Source: Maribrevibacterium harenarium
GTDB taxonomy: Bacteria; Pseudomonadota; Gammaproteobacteria; Pseudomonadales; Marinomonadaceae
Direction: 5' to 3'
Length of the DNA stretch: 51,280 bases
Assembly (NCBI RefSeq): GCF_006385675.1
Contig: NZ_VFRR01000023.1
Location: 1 to 51,280, forward strand
The position numbers and the translations under genes were made by a program. The notes under the pieces were generated by a model, which was not told where the DNA came from, ran no database searches, and saw only the letters and a list, made by a program, of their open reading frames with translations. Below, piece by piece: positions 6,615 through 16,151 of this stretch. Numbering within the stretch: position 1 is the first letter of the stretch; each line of letters starts with the position of its first letter.

Positions 6615-8375
6615 ATGAGCTATCAAGCCCCTTACCAAGATATGCAATGGCTGATGCAGCAAGCTTACCAAGCCCAGCAGCTAGCGAATTTTGACAGCTT
6701 GGCGGATTTCGATCTTGATCTAGCCAACGCCATCATCGACGAAGCCAGCAAGTTCGCTAGTGGCGTGCTTGCCCCGTTGAATGTGGTGGGTGATGAAGAA
6801 GGTTGTCATTTTGCCGACGGAAACGTGACCACTCCACAGGGCTGGAAAGACGCTTACGCCCAGTTTCGCGATGCGGGCTGGATTGGCTTAGCTTTACCTG
6901 AAGAATACGGTGGTCAAGGTCTACCCAAGTATATCGCCCAGCCAGTCAATGAAATGTGGTTATCGTCCAACTTGGCGTTCGTCATGTTTGCGGCGTTGGC
7001 GCAAGGTGGCTCTGAAATTCTGCTGAAATTTGCCTCTGACGAGATCAAAGCCCGTTATTTAAGCCAGATTGTTACCGGCGAATGGACGGTTGCTATGGCG
7101 TTGACGGAACCCAATGCTGGTTCGGATCTTGGTGCGCTATCCACCAAGGCTTTGCCACAGGAAGATGGTACTTATCTGATCAAGGGGCAAAAGATTTACA
7201 TCACCTACGGTGAACACGATATGGCGGACAACATTGTTCACCTGGTGTTGGCCCGTACGCCGGATGCACCAGCGGGCAGCCGTGGTATATCCCTATTTGC
7301 CGTGCCCAAGTATCGAGTGCAAGCCGATGGTTCACTAGGCGAGTTCAACGATATCCGTTGTACTGGTATCGAGCATAAGACTGGCCTACACGGCAGCCCG
7401 ACTTGTTCTATCAGCTATGGCGATAACGATGCCTGCCAAGGCGAGCTCATCGGCGAATTAAACCAAGGTTTAATGGCGATGTTCGTGCTAATGAACGAGG
7501 CTCGATTAAGTTGTGGTATGCAAGGTGTTGCCTTGGGCGAACTTGGCTTCCAAAAAGCCCTGCAATATGCACAAGAGCGGGTCCAAGGTGCCGGTTACGA
7601 TGGTCAGCGCGTTACCATCATTGAACATCCTGATGTGAAACGTATGTTGCTGAGCTTGCGGGCGGAAACCTTTGGTTTACGTGCACTTGGCTATCAAATT
7701 GCTGCCATGATCGATGTGGCAGAGCAGAGTGACGACAAGGATCAGCGTCGTGCCATGCACCAGCAAATCGCCTTGCTGACGCCTATTTTTAAAGGCTTCT
7801 CCACCGAACAAGCCAACATTATGGCGGGTACCGCGGTGCAAGTGTTTGGCGGTATGGGCTTTGTGGAAGAAACCGGCATTGCACAAGTCATGCGTGATGC
7901 TCGCATCATCACCATATACGAAGGCACCACCGGTATTCAGTCTAAAGACTTGGTGTACCGCAAAGTGCGCGCTGACAAAGGTGCAGCGGTGCAAGCTTTG
8001 ATAGCGAGCATGAAAGCCTCATTAGCGGCGGCTCGTGAAATTGCGCCATTGCAGGCTAGTGCCAGTCGCTTTGACGTGGCCCTAGAGCAATTGGAGATAA
8101 GTTTGTCACAAGTGCTATTGGATGAAGCCCAGTCGAATGCCGGTTTAGACGCCTTATCGGTGCCTTTTCTAATGGCGATGGGCGGTATTTGTTGTAGCTG
8201 GCAATTGCTGCAAAGTGCTGTTACGGCTTATGGGGAGCTAGCCAACGATGAGACTTACTTCGGTAATGTGATGGCATTGTGTGACTATTACAGCAGCTAT
8301 CATTTACCCCACGCTCAGGCGTCGTTAACAACCGTAATGAGCGGCTCGCAGGGAGTTGACGCTTATCGGTTTTGA
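6615..8375 (+). CDS. Acyl-CoA dehydrogenase with extended C-terminal domain
   Basis: An FAD enzyme that introduces the first double bond into an acyl-CoA. The ATG at 6615 is chosen because a perfect AGGAGG lies 6 bases upstream; this gives 586 residues, the length of the large family with an extra C-terminal domain that also includes DmdC-type enzymes. The flavin segment ALTEPNAGSDLG and the late IYEGTTGIQ motif, whose glutamate is the usual catalytic base, are present. Electrons should pass to the ETF encoded downstream. The chain specificity cannot be read; the neighbouring ligase hints at an aryl-propanoyl or branched substrate. Confidence 0.9.
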   Translation: MSYQAPYQDMQWLMQQAYQAQQLANFDSLADFDLDLANAIIDEASKFASGVLAPLNVVGDEEGCHFADGNVTTPQGWKDAYAQFRDAGWIGLALPEEYGGQGLPKYIAQPVNEMWLSSNLAFVMFAALAQGGSEILLKFASDEIKARYLSQIVTGEWTVAMALTEPNAGSDLGALSTKALPQEDGTYLIKGQKIYITYGEHDMADNIVHLVLARTPDAPAGSRGISLFAVPKYRVQADGSLGEFNDIRCTGIEHKTGLHGSPTCSISYGDNDACQGELIGELNQGLMAMFVLMNEARLSCGMQGVALGELGFQKALQYAQERVQGAGYDGQRVTIIEHPDVKRMLLSLRAETFGLRALGYQIAAMIDVAEQSDDKDQRRAMHQQIALLTPIFKGFSTEQANIMAGTAVQVFGGMGFVEETGIAQVMRDARIITIYEGTTGIQSKDLVYRKVRADKGAAVQALIASMKASLAAAREIAPLQASASRFDVALEQLEISLSQVLLDEAQSNAGLDALSVPFLMAMGGICCSWQLLQSAVTAYGELANDETYFGNVMALCDYYSSYHLPHAQASLTTVMSGSQGVDAYRF

Positions 8376-8384
8376 TGAGTATTA

Positions 8385-8402
8385 GGCCCCTTGGAAGGGG
8401 CC
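8385..8402. repeat. 18-base perfect palindrome inside the catabolic operon
   Basis: GGCCCCTTGGAAGGGGCC is a perfect inverted repeat in the gap between the acyl-CoA dehydrogenase and the ligase. No T-run follows, so termination is unlikely. In the mRNA it could form a stable hairpin that protects the upstream message or separates expression of the two parts. Confidence 0.6.
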
Positions 8403-8420
8403 ACAGATCTTCTTTGTATT

Positions 8421-8434
8421 AATAAGAATAAGAA
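8421..8434 (+). promoter_or_regulatory. (AAN)n Hfq/Crc-type translational control motif before the CoA ligase
   Basis: AATAAGAATAAGAA is an unbroken AAN run six bases before the AGGAG ribosome binding site (8440-8444) of the ligase start at 8451. Pattern and place match the catabolite-activity motif recognised by Hfq with Crc in Pseudomonas. Confidence 0.6.
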
Positions 8435-8450
8435 GTCCGAGGAGTTACCG

Positions 8451-10304
8451 ATGACATCCGAATTCCATCCAATCAAGGTGGTCAGTTTTCCTGTTGCAGT
8501 CGAAAAGCGCAGTAATGGGGAAATGATCGTGCGCAGTGAAGAGCCACTTGGCGAATACGCGCGCAGTTTGACGGATCGCTTAGCCTATTGGGCTGAAACG
8601 ACCCCTGATACCGTGTTTGTCGCCCAGCGGGATAAGCAAGGTGAGTGGCAAACCTACACCTACGCCCAAGCACTAACTAAAGTGCAGCAATTAGCCTCTT
8701 GGTTGTTAACCCAGAATGTTTCCGCCGAGCGCCCCATAGCATTTTTATGTGGCAACAATGTTGAGCATTTGTTGTTAGCCTTGGCCGGTTATTACATTGG
8801 TGTACCGCACTCACCGGTATCTCCGGCGTATTCGCTAATCGCGACGGATTACACCAAGCTAAAACATGTACTAGATACATTGACTCCAGGATTAGTGGTC
8901 GTTGACAAGTTAGCGCCGTATGAAAATGGTATTGCCGCAGCTTGCGCAGCAGATGTGCCGGTGGCCGTGATTGAGGGTGACATTGAAGCTCAGAAAATCA
9001 GTAACCCAACCTTGGCCTTTACCGATTTCTGGGATACCGCAGTTGACGTTGCTATCGAGGACCGCAATCAAGCGGTAACTGGCGATACAGTGGCCAAGAT
9101 CCTATTTACCTCCGGCACTACAGGGATGCCAAAAGGTGTCATTAACACCCAGCAGATGTTGTGTGCCAACGCGGTCATGATTCGTGAAACCATGGCGTTT
9201 TTAAAAGACGAAGCGCCAGTCATGGTGGATTGGCTGCCGTGGAACCACACCTTTGGTGGTAACCATAACGTAAGTATCGCTTTGTACAACGGCGGTTCAT
9301 TCTATCTAGACGATGGTAAGCCTACGGATAAGTTGTTCCATAAGACGCTGAATAATCTAGCAGAAGTTGCTCCGACTGTTTACTTCAACGTGCCGAAAGG
9401 CTTTGAGTTGTTGGTGAAAAAGCTGCAGCAGGATGACGAGTTAGCCGCGAAGTTCTTCTCTCGTTTACGCTTTATGTTCTTTGCCGCTGCCGGCATGGCA
9501 CAGCATATTTGGGATGATATTGATGCGTTATCGATCAAACATACCGGCCACAAGATTCCGATTTTGACTGGTCTTGGTTGTACCGAGACCGCCCCATCGA
9601 TCACCTTTGCCTCGATCGAAGAAAGCGCGTCGGGTGTGATTGGTACGCCAGCGCCCGGTATCACTTTAAAGCTGGTGCCGAATGCAGGCAAACTCGAAGC
9701 TCGGGTGAAAGCGGTGAATGTGATGCCGGGTTACTGGCGTCACCCTGAGCTGTCGGAAAAAGCTTTCGACGAAGAAGGCTTCTACTGCCTTGGTGATGCG
9801 TTCGCCTTTATTGATGAAAACGCCCCAAATCGTGGCTTCCGGTTTGATGGGCGCGTGTCGGAGGATTTCAAGCTCGACAGCGGTACTTGGGTTAGTGCGG
9901 GTACCTTGCGCAGCAAATTTATCAGTGCCCTAGCACCTTTGGCTCAGGACGTAGTGTTGTGTGGTGAGAATCGCGAATGCATTACTGCGTTGGTATTTCC
10001 CGACATGGTGCACTGTGAGGCATTGGTAGCGGGCGGAGCCGAGTTAACCCCAGAAGAGCTTGTCGCCCATCAAGCGGTGCGTACTGCCTTTGCCGAGAAA
10101 ATGGCGGCCTTTGCGGCTCAGGGAACTGGCGGTTCCACCGTAGTGCAACGCATTATTTTACAACATGTTCCCCCCAGCCTTGATCGCCATGAAGCAACGG
10201 ATAAGGGTTCCTTGAATCAACGGAATGTGCAGTCCAATCGTGCGGACCAAGTGGAAGAGCTTTATCAGGAACCATTTTCTGAGCGGGTAATTTGCGTGCC
10301 CTAG
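8451..10304 (+). CDS. Feruloyl-CoA synthase-type acyl-CoA ligase
   Basis: This is an ATP-dependent adenylating enzyme that joins CoA to a carboxylic acid. The ATG at 8451 follows AGGAG at good spacing, giving 617 residues, as in the Fcs subfamily. The P-loop LFTSGTTGMPKG, the WLPWNHTFGGN segment typical of feruloyl-CoA synthases, the GRVSEDFKL segment and the catalytic lysine in TDKGSLNQR are all present. With the acyl-CoA dehydrogenase, hydratase, SDR and thiolase it would start the breakdown of a phenylpropanoid-like or similar acid. Substrate assignment rests on family resemblance only. No hydratase-lyase/vanillin dehydrogenase pair is seen, so the classical ferulate route is not shown. 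Confidence 0.82.
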   Translation: MTSEFHPIKVVSFPVAVEKRSNGEMIVRSEEPLGEYARSLTDRLAYWAETTPDTVFVAQRDKQGEWQTYTYAQALTKVQQLASWLLTQNVSAERPIAFLCGNNVEHLLLALAGYYIGVPHSPVSPAYSLIATDYTKLKHVLDTLTPGLVVVDKLAPYENGIAAACAADVPVAVIEGDIEAQKISNPTLAFTDFWDTAVDVAIEDRNQAVTGDTVAKILFTSGTTGMPKGVINTQQMLCANAVMIRETMAFLKDEAPVMVDWLPWNHTFGGNHNVSIALYNGGSFYLDDGKPTDKLFHKTLNNLAEVAPTVYFNVPKGFELLVKKLQQDDELAAKFFSRLRFMFFAAAGMAQHIWDDIDALSIKHTGHKIPILTGLGCTETAPSITFASIEESASGVIGTPAPGITLKLVPNAGKLEARVKAVNVMPGYWRHPELSEKAFDEEGFYCLGDAFAFIDENAPNRGFRFDGRVSEDFKLDSGTWVSAGTLRSKFISALAPLAQDVVLCGENRECITALVFPDMVHCEALVAGGAELTPEELVAHQAVRTAFAEKMAAFAAQGTGGSTVVQRIILQHVPPSLDRHEATDKGSLNQRNVQSNRADQVEELYQEPFSERVICVP

Positions 10305-10362
10305 TTGGCAACAGGCAGAAATAGTCAGCAGACAAGTTAAATAGCAGATTTAGGTGACAACA

Positions 10363-11112
10363 ATGAAAGTACTAGTCGGTGTAAAACGCGTAATAGACTA
10401 CAACGTAAAAGTACGGGTGAAGTCAGACAATACCGATGTGGATCTTGCCAATACTAAGATGGCGATGAATCCATTTTGTGAAATCGCCCTGGAAGAAGCT
10501 GTTCGCTTAAAAGAAGCGGGCGTTGCCACAGAAGTGATTGCCGTGAGTGTCGGCACCAGCGCTAGCCAAGAACAACTGCGTGCAGCCATGGCGCTAGGGG
10601 CAGATCGTGCCATTTTAGTGGAAACTGATGAAGTGGCTGAACCGCTGCATGTGGCGAAGGCCTTCGCTAAGTTGATGGAGCAGGAAGACATCGGTTTGGT
10701 GATGTTGGGTAAGCAGTCCATCGATTCTGATAACAACCAAGTAGGTCAGATGTTGGCAGCGTTGACTGGCCGTCCTCAAGGTACCTTTGCTTCTAAAGTG
10801 GTGGTCGAGGGCGAGCAAGTCACAGTTACCCGTGAGATTGATGGTGGTTTACGTACTGTGCGCCTGGCATTGCCTGCCATCGTGACCGCCGATTTGCGTT
10901 TGAATGAACCTCGTTTTGCCAAATTGCCTGACATTATGAAAGCCAAGCGGAAACCCCTCGCGACGACTAACTTTGCTGACCTTGGTGTGACTGTGAAGCA
11001 AAGTATGCGTCTTGACCGTGTGGATGTGCCAAGCGTGCGCAGTGGTGGCGTCAAAGTAGAGTCAGTGGATGAATTGATCAGCAAACTTAAAGACGAAGCG
11101 AAGGTGATTTAA
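10363..11112 (+). CDS. etfB: Electron transfer flavoprotein, beta subunit
   Basis: ETF takes electrons from acyl-CoA dehydrogenases. This 249-residue beta subunit has the N-terminal [20 protein letters not shown] and the AMP-binding [15 protein letters not shown] loop. The ATG at 10363 is preferred to the GTG at 10354 because the family starts with MKVLV and AGGTGA lies just upstream. The etfA start codon directly follows its stop, so the subunits are translated together. Its place after the dehydrogenase and ligase suggests that it serves this island, though it may be the only ETF in the cell. Confidence 0.95.
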   Translation: MKVLVGVKRVIDYNVKVRVKSDNTDVDLANTKMAMNPFCEIALEEAVRLKEAGVATEVIAVSVGTSASQEQLRAAMALGADRAILVETDEVAEPLHVAKAFAKLMEQEDIGLVMLGKQSIDSDNNQVGQMLAALTGRPQGTFASKVVVEGEQVTVTREIDGGLRTVRLALPAIVTADLRLNEPRFAKLPDIMKAKRKPLATTNFADLGVTVKQSMRLDRVDVPSVRSGGVKVESVDELISKLKDEAKVI

Positions 11113-12042
11113 ATGACAACTCTATTGATTGCAGAACATAACGGACAACAATTGGCGCCAGCAACATTGAGCGCGTTGACGGCCGCTCAGCAAATCGGTG
11201 GCGACATTGCCATGTTAATTGCCGGCGCTGAGGTTACAGCTGTGGCTGAACAAGCTGCCCAATGCGCAGGCGTTGCCCAAGTATTGGTGGCACAAGATGA
11301 CAGTTTACGTTACGAGTTAGCGGAAAATCTGAGTGCGCTGATCATCTCTTTAGCCGGTGATTACAGTCATATTGTCGCGCCGTCTAATTCCATCACCAAA
11401 GATGCAATGCCCCGTGTAGCCGCTTTGCTAGACGTGGGCCAGTTATCGGATATTACTGGTGTGCTAAGCGCGACCCAGTTCCAACGTCCTATCTATGCGG
11501 GAAATGCGATTGCCACAGTAACATCATTGGATGATAAGCAGGTGATTACCGTACGTGCTGCCTCCTTTGCCAAGGCTTCCGCACAAGGCGGCAGCGCTAC
11601 TGTGACCTCTGTTGCCGTGCCAGCGGGCAGTGGTTTATCGACTTGGGTGGCAGATGAATTGACGGTATCCGAACGTCCTCAGTTAACAGCTGCAGATCGT
11701 GTTGTTTCTGGTGGCCGTGGTGTAGGTAGCAAAGAAAACTTTGCACTACTTGAGTCTCTAGCCGATAAACTAGGGGCAGCCCTAGGTGCATCCCGTGCGG
11801 CAGTAGACGCTGGTTTTGTCTCCAATGACATGCAAGTAGGGCAAACTGGTAAGATAGTGGCCCCCGAGCTGTATATGGCATTTGGTATTTCCGGCGCAAT
11901 TCAGCACCTTGCCGGTATGAAAGATGCTAAAGTGATTGTAGCGGTGAACAAAGACGAAGACGCCCCGATTTTCCAAGTGGCGGATTACTACTTGGTCGCT
12001 GATTTGTTCGATGTGCTACCAGAGCTAATCGAAAAACTATAG
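11113..12042 (+). CDS. etfA: Electron transfer flavoprotein, alpha subunit
   Basis: This 309-residue partner of EtfB binds the redox FAD in its C-terminal half. The family signature is seen in [14 protein letters not shown] and in [18 protein letters not shown], followed by [15 protein letters not shown]. Its ATG follows the etfB stop with no gap. The heterodimer shuttles electrons in the cytoplasm from the acyl-CoA dehydrogenase to the membrane ETF-quinone oxidoreductase, which is the next gene. Confidence 0.96.
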   Translation: MTTLLIAEHNGQQLAPATLSALTAAQQIGGDIAMLIAGAEVTAVAEQAAQCAGVAQVLVAQDDSLRYELAENLSALIISLAGDYSHIVAPSNSITKDAMPRVAALLDVGQLSDITGVLSATQFQRPIYAGNAIATVTSLDDKQVITVRAASFAKASAQGGSATVTSVAVPAGSGLSTWVADELTVSERPQLTAADRVVSGGRGVGSKENFALLESLADKLGAALGASRAAVDAGFVSNDMQVGQTGKIVAPELYMAFGISGAIQHLAGMKDAKVIVAVNKDEDAPIFQVADYYLVADLFDVLPELIEKL

Positions 12043-12060
12043 TTTTAAGAGGAGTACCCT

Positions 12061-13680
12061 ATGCGTGAATCGATGGAGTTTGATGTTGTAATCGTTGGCG
12101 CAGGCCCATCCGGTCTTTCCACTGCCATTCGTTTGAAACAGCTGAATGCGGATCTCAACGTCTGTGTATTGGAAAAGGGTTCAGAAGTGGGTGCGCACAT
12201 TTTGTCCGGTGCGGTGTTTGAACCACGGGCATTGAATGAGCTGTTCCCAGACTGGCAAGAGCTAGGGGCTCCTCTGACCACGCCAGTAACGAAAGACGAA
12301 GTGTATCTGCTTAAAGGTGAACAAGGAGAACGGGAGATCCCTCACGCCTTAGTGCCCAAGCCCATGGTCAATGATGGCAATTACATTATCAGTGTAGGAA
12401 ATCTCTGTCGTTGGCTGGCGGAGCAAGCGGAAGGGCTGGGTGTTGAAGTGTTCCCAGGTTTCGCTGCCGCTGAGATTCTGTTCCATGAAGATGGTTCCGT
12501 CAAAGGAGTCGCAACCGGGGATATGGGGGTTTCTGCCAGCGGTGAGCAGCTTGCTACCTATATGGAAGGGATGGAGCTCCATGCCCGTTATACCGTGTTT
12601 TCCGAGGGTTGCCGTGGTCATCTAGGTAAACAGCTGATCGAGCGCTTTAACCTTGATCAAGGCAAAGACCCACAACATTATGCAATCGGTATCAAAGAAC
12701 TGTGGCAGATTCCCGCAGATAAGCACCAACCCGGTTTAGTGATTCACGGTTCTGGCTGGCCACTTGAAGATGCTAGTGGCGGCTTCTTCCTTTATCACGG
12801 CGACAACCAGCAAGTCATGGTCGGGCTGATTGTCGATTTGAATTACAAAAACCCTTGGATGAGTCCTTATGAGGAATTTCAGCGGTTAAAACATCATCCA
12901 TTATTGGCTCAGTACCTTACGGGTGGTGAGCGGGTGTCCTACGGTGCCCGCGCCATAGCCAAAGGGGGCTGGAATGCACTGCCCTCGATGACCATGCCTG
13001 GAGCTCTATTGGTGGGTTGCGATGCGGGCACCTTGAATGTGGCCAAAATCAAAGGGACTCACACTGCCATGAAGTCCGGCATGATCGGTGCCGAAGCCTT
13101 GGCTCAGGTATTGGCAGATGAGAGTAAAGCTTGGGACAGCACCTTTGCGCAGCTATTTGATGCCTCTTGGCTAAAAGAAGAGTTATATCAGACTCGTAAC
13201 TTTGCCCCTGCCATGCATAAGTTTGGCACTTTGTTGGGTGGCGCCTTTAACTTTGTTGATCAAAACCTATTTAAGCTGCCGTTCACTTTACATGACACAA
13301 GTTTGGACCATGCTCAGCTGTTGCCAGCGGATCAAGCGCCGAAGATCGATTACCCGAAACCCGATGGTAAGCTCAGTTTTGACCGCCTGTCTTCGGTGTA
13401 TTTATCGAATACGAACCATGAAGAAGACCAGCCTTGTCACTTGGTATTAAAAGACAGCACTATCCCGACAGGGGAGAATCTCACCCGCTTTGCCGAGCCT
13501 GCCCAGCGTTATTGTCCAGCGGGGGTTTACGAGATTATCGAACAAGATGGCGGGCCGAAATTACAGATTAATGCGCAAAACTGTTTGCACTGTAAAACCT
13601 GCGATATCAAAGATCCGGCGCAAAACATCACTTGGGTGACGCCAGAGGGTACTGGTGGGCCGAATTATCCGAATATGTAA
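12061..13680 (+). CDS. Electron transfer flavoprotein-ubiquinone oxidoreductase
   Basis: This 539-residue enzyme passes electrons from reduced ETF to ubiquinone at the inner membrane. An N-terminal dinucleotide fold (VVIVGAGPSGLS, near 9-20) binds FAD. The C-terminal ferredoxin-like part carries the 4Fe-4S cysteines in YCPAGVYE and in NCLHCKTCDIKDP. Length and ending (GGPNYPNM) are normal. It is the last gene of the island, 18 bases after etfA, with an AGAGGAG ribosome binding site and a strong terminator after it. EtfB, EtfA and this protein make a complete route to the respiratory chain. Confidence 0.95.
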   Translation: MRESMEFDVVIVGAGPSGLSTAIRLKQLNADLNVCVLEKGSEVGAHILSGAVFEPRALNELFPDWQELGAPLTTPVTKDEVYLLKGEQGEREIPHALVPKPMVNDGNYIISVGNLCRWLAEQAEGLGVEVFPGFAAAEILFHEDGSVKGVATGDMGVSASGEQLATYMEGMELHARYTVFSEGCRGHLGKQLIERFNLDQGKDPQHYAIGIKELWQIPADKHQPGLVIHGSGWPLEDASGGFFLYHGDNQQVMVGLIVDLNYKNPWMSPYEEFQRLKHHPLLAQYLTGGERVSYGARAIAKGGWNALPSMTMPGALLVGCDAGTLNVAKIKGTHTAMKSGMIGAEALAQVLADESKAWDSTFAQLFDASWLKEELYQTRNFAPAMHKFGTLLGGAFNFVDQNLFKLPFTLHDTSLDHAQLLPADQAPKIDYPKPDGKLSFDRLSSVYLSNTNHEEDQPCHLVLKDSTIPTGENLTRFAEPAQRYCPAGVYEIIEQDGGPKLQINAQNCLHCKTCDIKDPAQNITWVTPEGTGGPNYPNM

Positions 13681-13703
13681 CGCTTTGCCGTTGCTGTATT
13701 GTC

Positions 13704-13741
13704 AAAGCCGAGTCGGGTGTTATGCCTGACTCGGCTTTTTT
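13704..13741 (+). terminator. Rho-independent terminator closing the catabolic operon
   Basis: AAAGCCGAGTC (13704-13714) pairs with GACTCGGCTTT, followed by a run of T up to 13741. Confidence 0.92.
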
Positions 13742-13846
13742 GTCCTGCCACAAATAACCCTTTTCCGATTCTGACAATCTCGCTGCAATCGGGTATGCTC
13801 TGCCCCATTAAACGATTAAACCGTAAGGGAAGGGTGCCAATACCCC

Positions 13847-14797
13847 ATGCGAGAATTTGAGCTGATTCGTAATATTTTCCAAGCATCTACCATGGCCAGC
13901 ATCGAGGGACGTGGGGATTTACTGCTCGGCATCGGCGATGATTGTGCCCAAGTGCAAATACCTGCCGGTCAGACATTGGTGTTTTCCATGGACACCCTCG
14001 TTGAAGGTCGACATTTTCCATTTGATGCGGACCCTGTGGATATTGGCTATCGGGCGGTGGCAACCTGCGTCAGTGACCTAGCGGCGATGGGGGCGAAACC
14101 AGCTTTTTTTACTTTGGGCTTAACCTTGCCAGAGTCTGATCCCCAATGGCTCGCAGGATTGGCGCAAGGTATGGCAGAGCTGGCTGAACCTATCGGTTTG
14201 GTCTTACTTGGCGGTGATACCACTCGCGGGGCATTGACCATCACTTTGCAGGTGCACGGCTATGTGGAAGCGGAGCAAACCCCAAAGCGCAGTGGCGCAA
14301 AACAGGGAGATGATATCTATGTCACTGGTTTACTCGGGGATGCCGCCGCCGCAGTGCCGATTATGACCGGCGAGCTGCAAGTTACTAACGAGCGCTTTGA
14401 CTATTTCTATGAACGCTTTTGGCGTCCTACGCCACGCCTAATCGCGGGGATGGCATTGAAACGCTGCGTGTCCAGTATGATGGATATTTCTGATGGGCTT
14501 GCCCAAGATTTACAGCATATTCTCACGGCGTCTGGAGTGGGAGCTCGCCTTGATCTTGCGAGCTTGCCGGTATCTGAGCCTTTAAAACAGTGGCAGCCCG
14601 ATCATGCCTATACCCTTGCCCTCACCGGTGGGGATGATTACGAACTGTGTTTTACCGCCCCCGTGGCGATGCGCGACGAGATTCAGTTAATCACCCAAAC
14701 TTTACATTTGCCCTGTACCCGTATCGGCGAAATCACGGCTTCTGGTTTTGAAGTCGAAGGCTATCAAGGGGATTTGCAGGGCTGGCAGCATTTTTAA
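13847..14797 (+). CDS. thiL: Thiamine-monophosphate kinase
   Basis: ThiL phosphorylates thiamine monophosphate to the active cofactor thiamine diphosphate. The 316 residues match the family. Metal and nucleotide motifs are seen: GIGDDCA near 28-34, SMDTLVEGRHF, GGDTTRG and MDISDGLAQDL. It lies 30 bases upstream of pgpA, the same order as in E. coli (nusB-thiL-pgpA), though nusB is not here. The upstream terminator at 13,704-13,741 separates it from the catabolic island. Confidence 0.95.
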   Translation: MREFELIRNIFQASTMASIEGRGDLLLGIGDDCAQVQIPAGQTLVFSMDTLVEGRHFPFDADPVDIGYRAVATCVSDLAAMGAKPAFFTLGLTLPESDPQWLAGLAQGMAELAEPIGLVLLGGDTTRGALTITLQVHGYVEAEQTPKRSGAKQGDDIYVTGLLGDAAAAVPIMTGELQVTNERFDYFYERFWRPTPRLIAGMALKRCVSSMMDISDGLAQDLQHILTASGVGARLDLASLPVSEPLKQWQPDHAYTLALTGGDDYELCFTAPVAMRDEIQLITQTLHLPCTRIGEITASGFEVEGYQGDLQGWQHF

Positions 14798-14827
14798 GAA
14801 CCGACGAATTACTAGAAGAGACTTCCC

Positions 14828-15316
14828 ATGAGCAATAAACCTGTTGTGCCGGATTCGGTCTGGCGTAACCCGATACACTTTCTGGCCTTCGGCTGTGGCT
14901 CCGGTACGGTGGATAAAGCCCCCGGTACCTTTGGTACACTAGCGGCGATTCCGCTTTATCTGTTGATGCAAAACTGGTCGGACAGTAATTACTTCATGAT
15001 GTTGCTAGTTGCCACTGTCATTGGGGTATTTCTATGTGATCGTACGTCTAAAGACCTAGGCGTTCACGATCATCCGGGTATCGTCTGGGATGAGTTTGTA
15101 GGGTTCTGGATTACCATGTGGATGGCGCCAGCAGGCTGGTTCCCCATTATTCTGGGTTTTGTGTTGTTTCGCGTGTTCGATATCCTCAAACCTTGGCCAA
15201 TCTCTTGGGTGGATCGTCATGTGCATGGCGGCTTTGGCATTATGCTGGACGATATTTTAGCCGGTGTGATGGCCTTTCTTGCGTTGCAGGGACTGCTTAG
15301 CCTATTCGGTATTTAA
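14828..15316 (+). CDS. pgpA: Phosphatidylglycerophosphatase A
   Basis: PgpA dephosphorylates phosphatidylglycerol phosphate to phosphatidylglycerol in the inner membrane. The 162-residue length is normal. Family motifs are seen in SGTVDKAPGTFGT (residues 26-37), DHPGIVWDEFVGFWITM and RVFDILKPWPISWVD, followed by GGFGIMLDDILAG with its metal-binding acidic pair. Several hydrophobic helices are present. The gene follows thiL closely and precedes the HolD-like gene, suggesting one operon. Confidence 0.95.
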   Translation: MSNKPVVPDSVWRNPIHFLAFGCGSGTVDKAPGTFGTLAAIPLYLLMQNWSDSNYFMMLLVATVIGVFLCDRTSKDLGVHDHPGIVWDEFVGFWITMWMAPAGWFPIILGFVLFRVFDILKPWPISWVDRHVHGGFGIMLDDILAGVMAFLALQGLLSLFGI

Positions 15317-15342
15317 GGGTGGGCAGTGACTGGGGAACTAAT

Positions 15343-16143
15343 ATGAGCACAGATCAGGCACGGCAGATCTACTTGTTGCAACAGATGGGGGTAGTGACTT
15401 GGCTACCTAAAGAGCAGCCCCAGCCTGCGCAGGTGGACTTTTTTACCACCCCTTGGCCCACTGCGACCGATGTTGCGTCTGCTGTTCCGTCACCGATTCA
15501 GCCTACAGTAGCGAGCTTTGCAGAACCTCCTAAGCCCTCACATGAGCCCAAAGCACCGCCCCAACAGCAGCAACAATCCGTCGCATCACTGCGAGAACAG
15601 CTCAACACCGATGACGGTATCTTGGTCGAAGACCTGCAGCCCATTGTTGAAAAAGCGGTTCATATTGAAGTGGATGATGCGCCGATAACGGTTGGTTTGC
15701 CTCGCCCGGTACGTATGTTGGGGTATCAACTAACCCAGCGATTATTCCTGCTTACGGATGTGCCACTTGCCTTTGATCAAGACGAGGCCGTCGATCAGCT
15801 GGCCTTGAGTCTTGCCAAGGCGTTGTTAAAAGTGGATATCGAAGAATGGCAACGTAGCCAATTTGTCTGGCCGGGACCGTTACGTAATCCCCATTTGATC
15901 GTTAAACAGGATTGGGCATTAGGCGCTTTTGCAACCTTTTTAACCCATGGGTTACGGCAACTGGGTGATCAGCCTTGGTGTATTGTAGCAGGAGAGCAAG
16001 CCCAAGCTTATTTAGATGGTCTTGATGGACAAGCCTTGGCTGGTGTGCGTCTTGCCCGTATCGACGGTTTGACCAAGCTATTGCGTATCCCGGCTTTGCG
16101 TAAAGAGGCATGGCAGCAATTGCAAACCGCTTTTTTCTCTTAG
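15343..16143 (+). CDS. Probable DNA polymerase III psi subunit (HolD-like), long form
   Basis: This 266-residue protein (ATG at 15343, GGGGA upstream) resembles HolD at its ends only. The start, IYLLQQMGVVTWLP, parallels the psi N-terminus that binds chi. The end, LRKEAWQQLQTAFF, parallels the psi C-terminus. Between them lies a low-complexity Pro/Gln stretch (residues 46-85) and extra sequence; E. coli psi is only 137 residues. Location supports the call, since holD directly precedes rimI in enterics. Psi links the clamp loader to chi and single-strand binding protein. The resemblance is weak and needs a profile search. Confidence 0.5.
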   Translation: MSTDQARQIYLLQQMGVVTWLPKEQPQPAQVDFFTTPWPTATDVASAVPSPIQPTVASFAEPPKPSHEPKAPPQQQQQSVASLREQLNTDDGILVEDLQPIVEKAVHIEVDDAPITVGLPRPVRMLGYQLTQRLFLLTDVPLAFDQDEAVDQLALSLAKALLKVDIEEWQRSQFVWPGPLRNPHLIVKQDWALGAFATFLTHGLRQLGDQPWCIVAGEQAQAYLDGLDGQALAGVRLARIDGLTKLLRIPALRKEAWQQLQTAFFS

Positions 16144-16151
16144 GAGTAATC

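Noticed and set aside
8385..8402. Palindrome as a terminator ending the acyl-CoA dehydrogenase unit
   Set aside because: No T-run follows and no new promoter is visible before the ligase.
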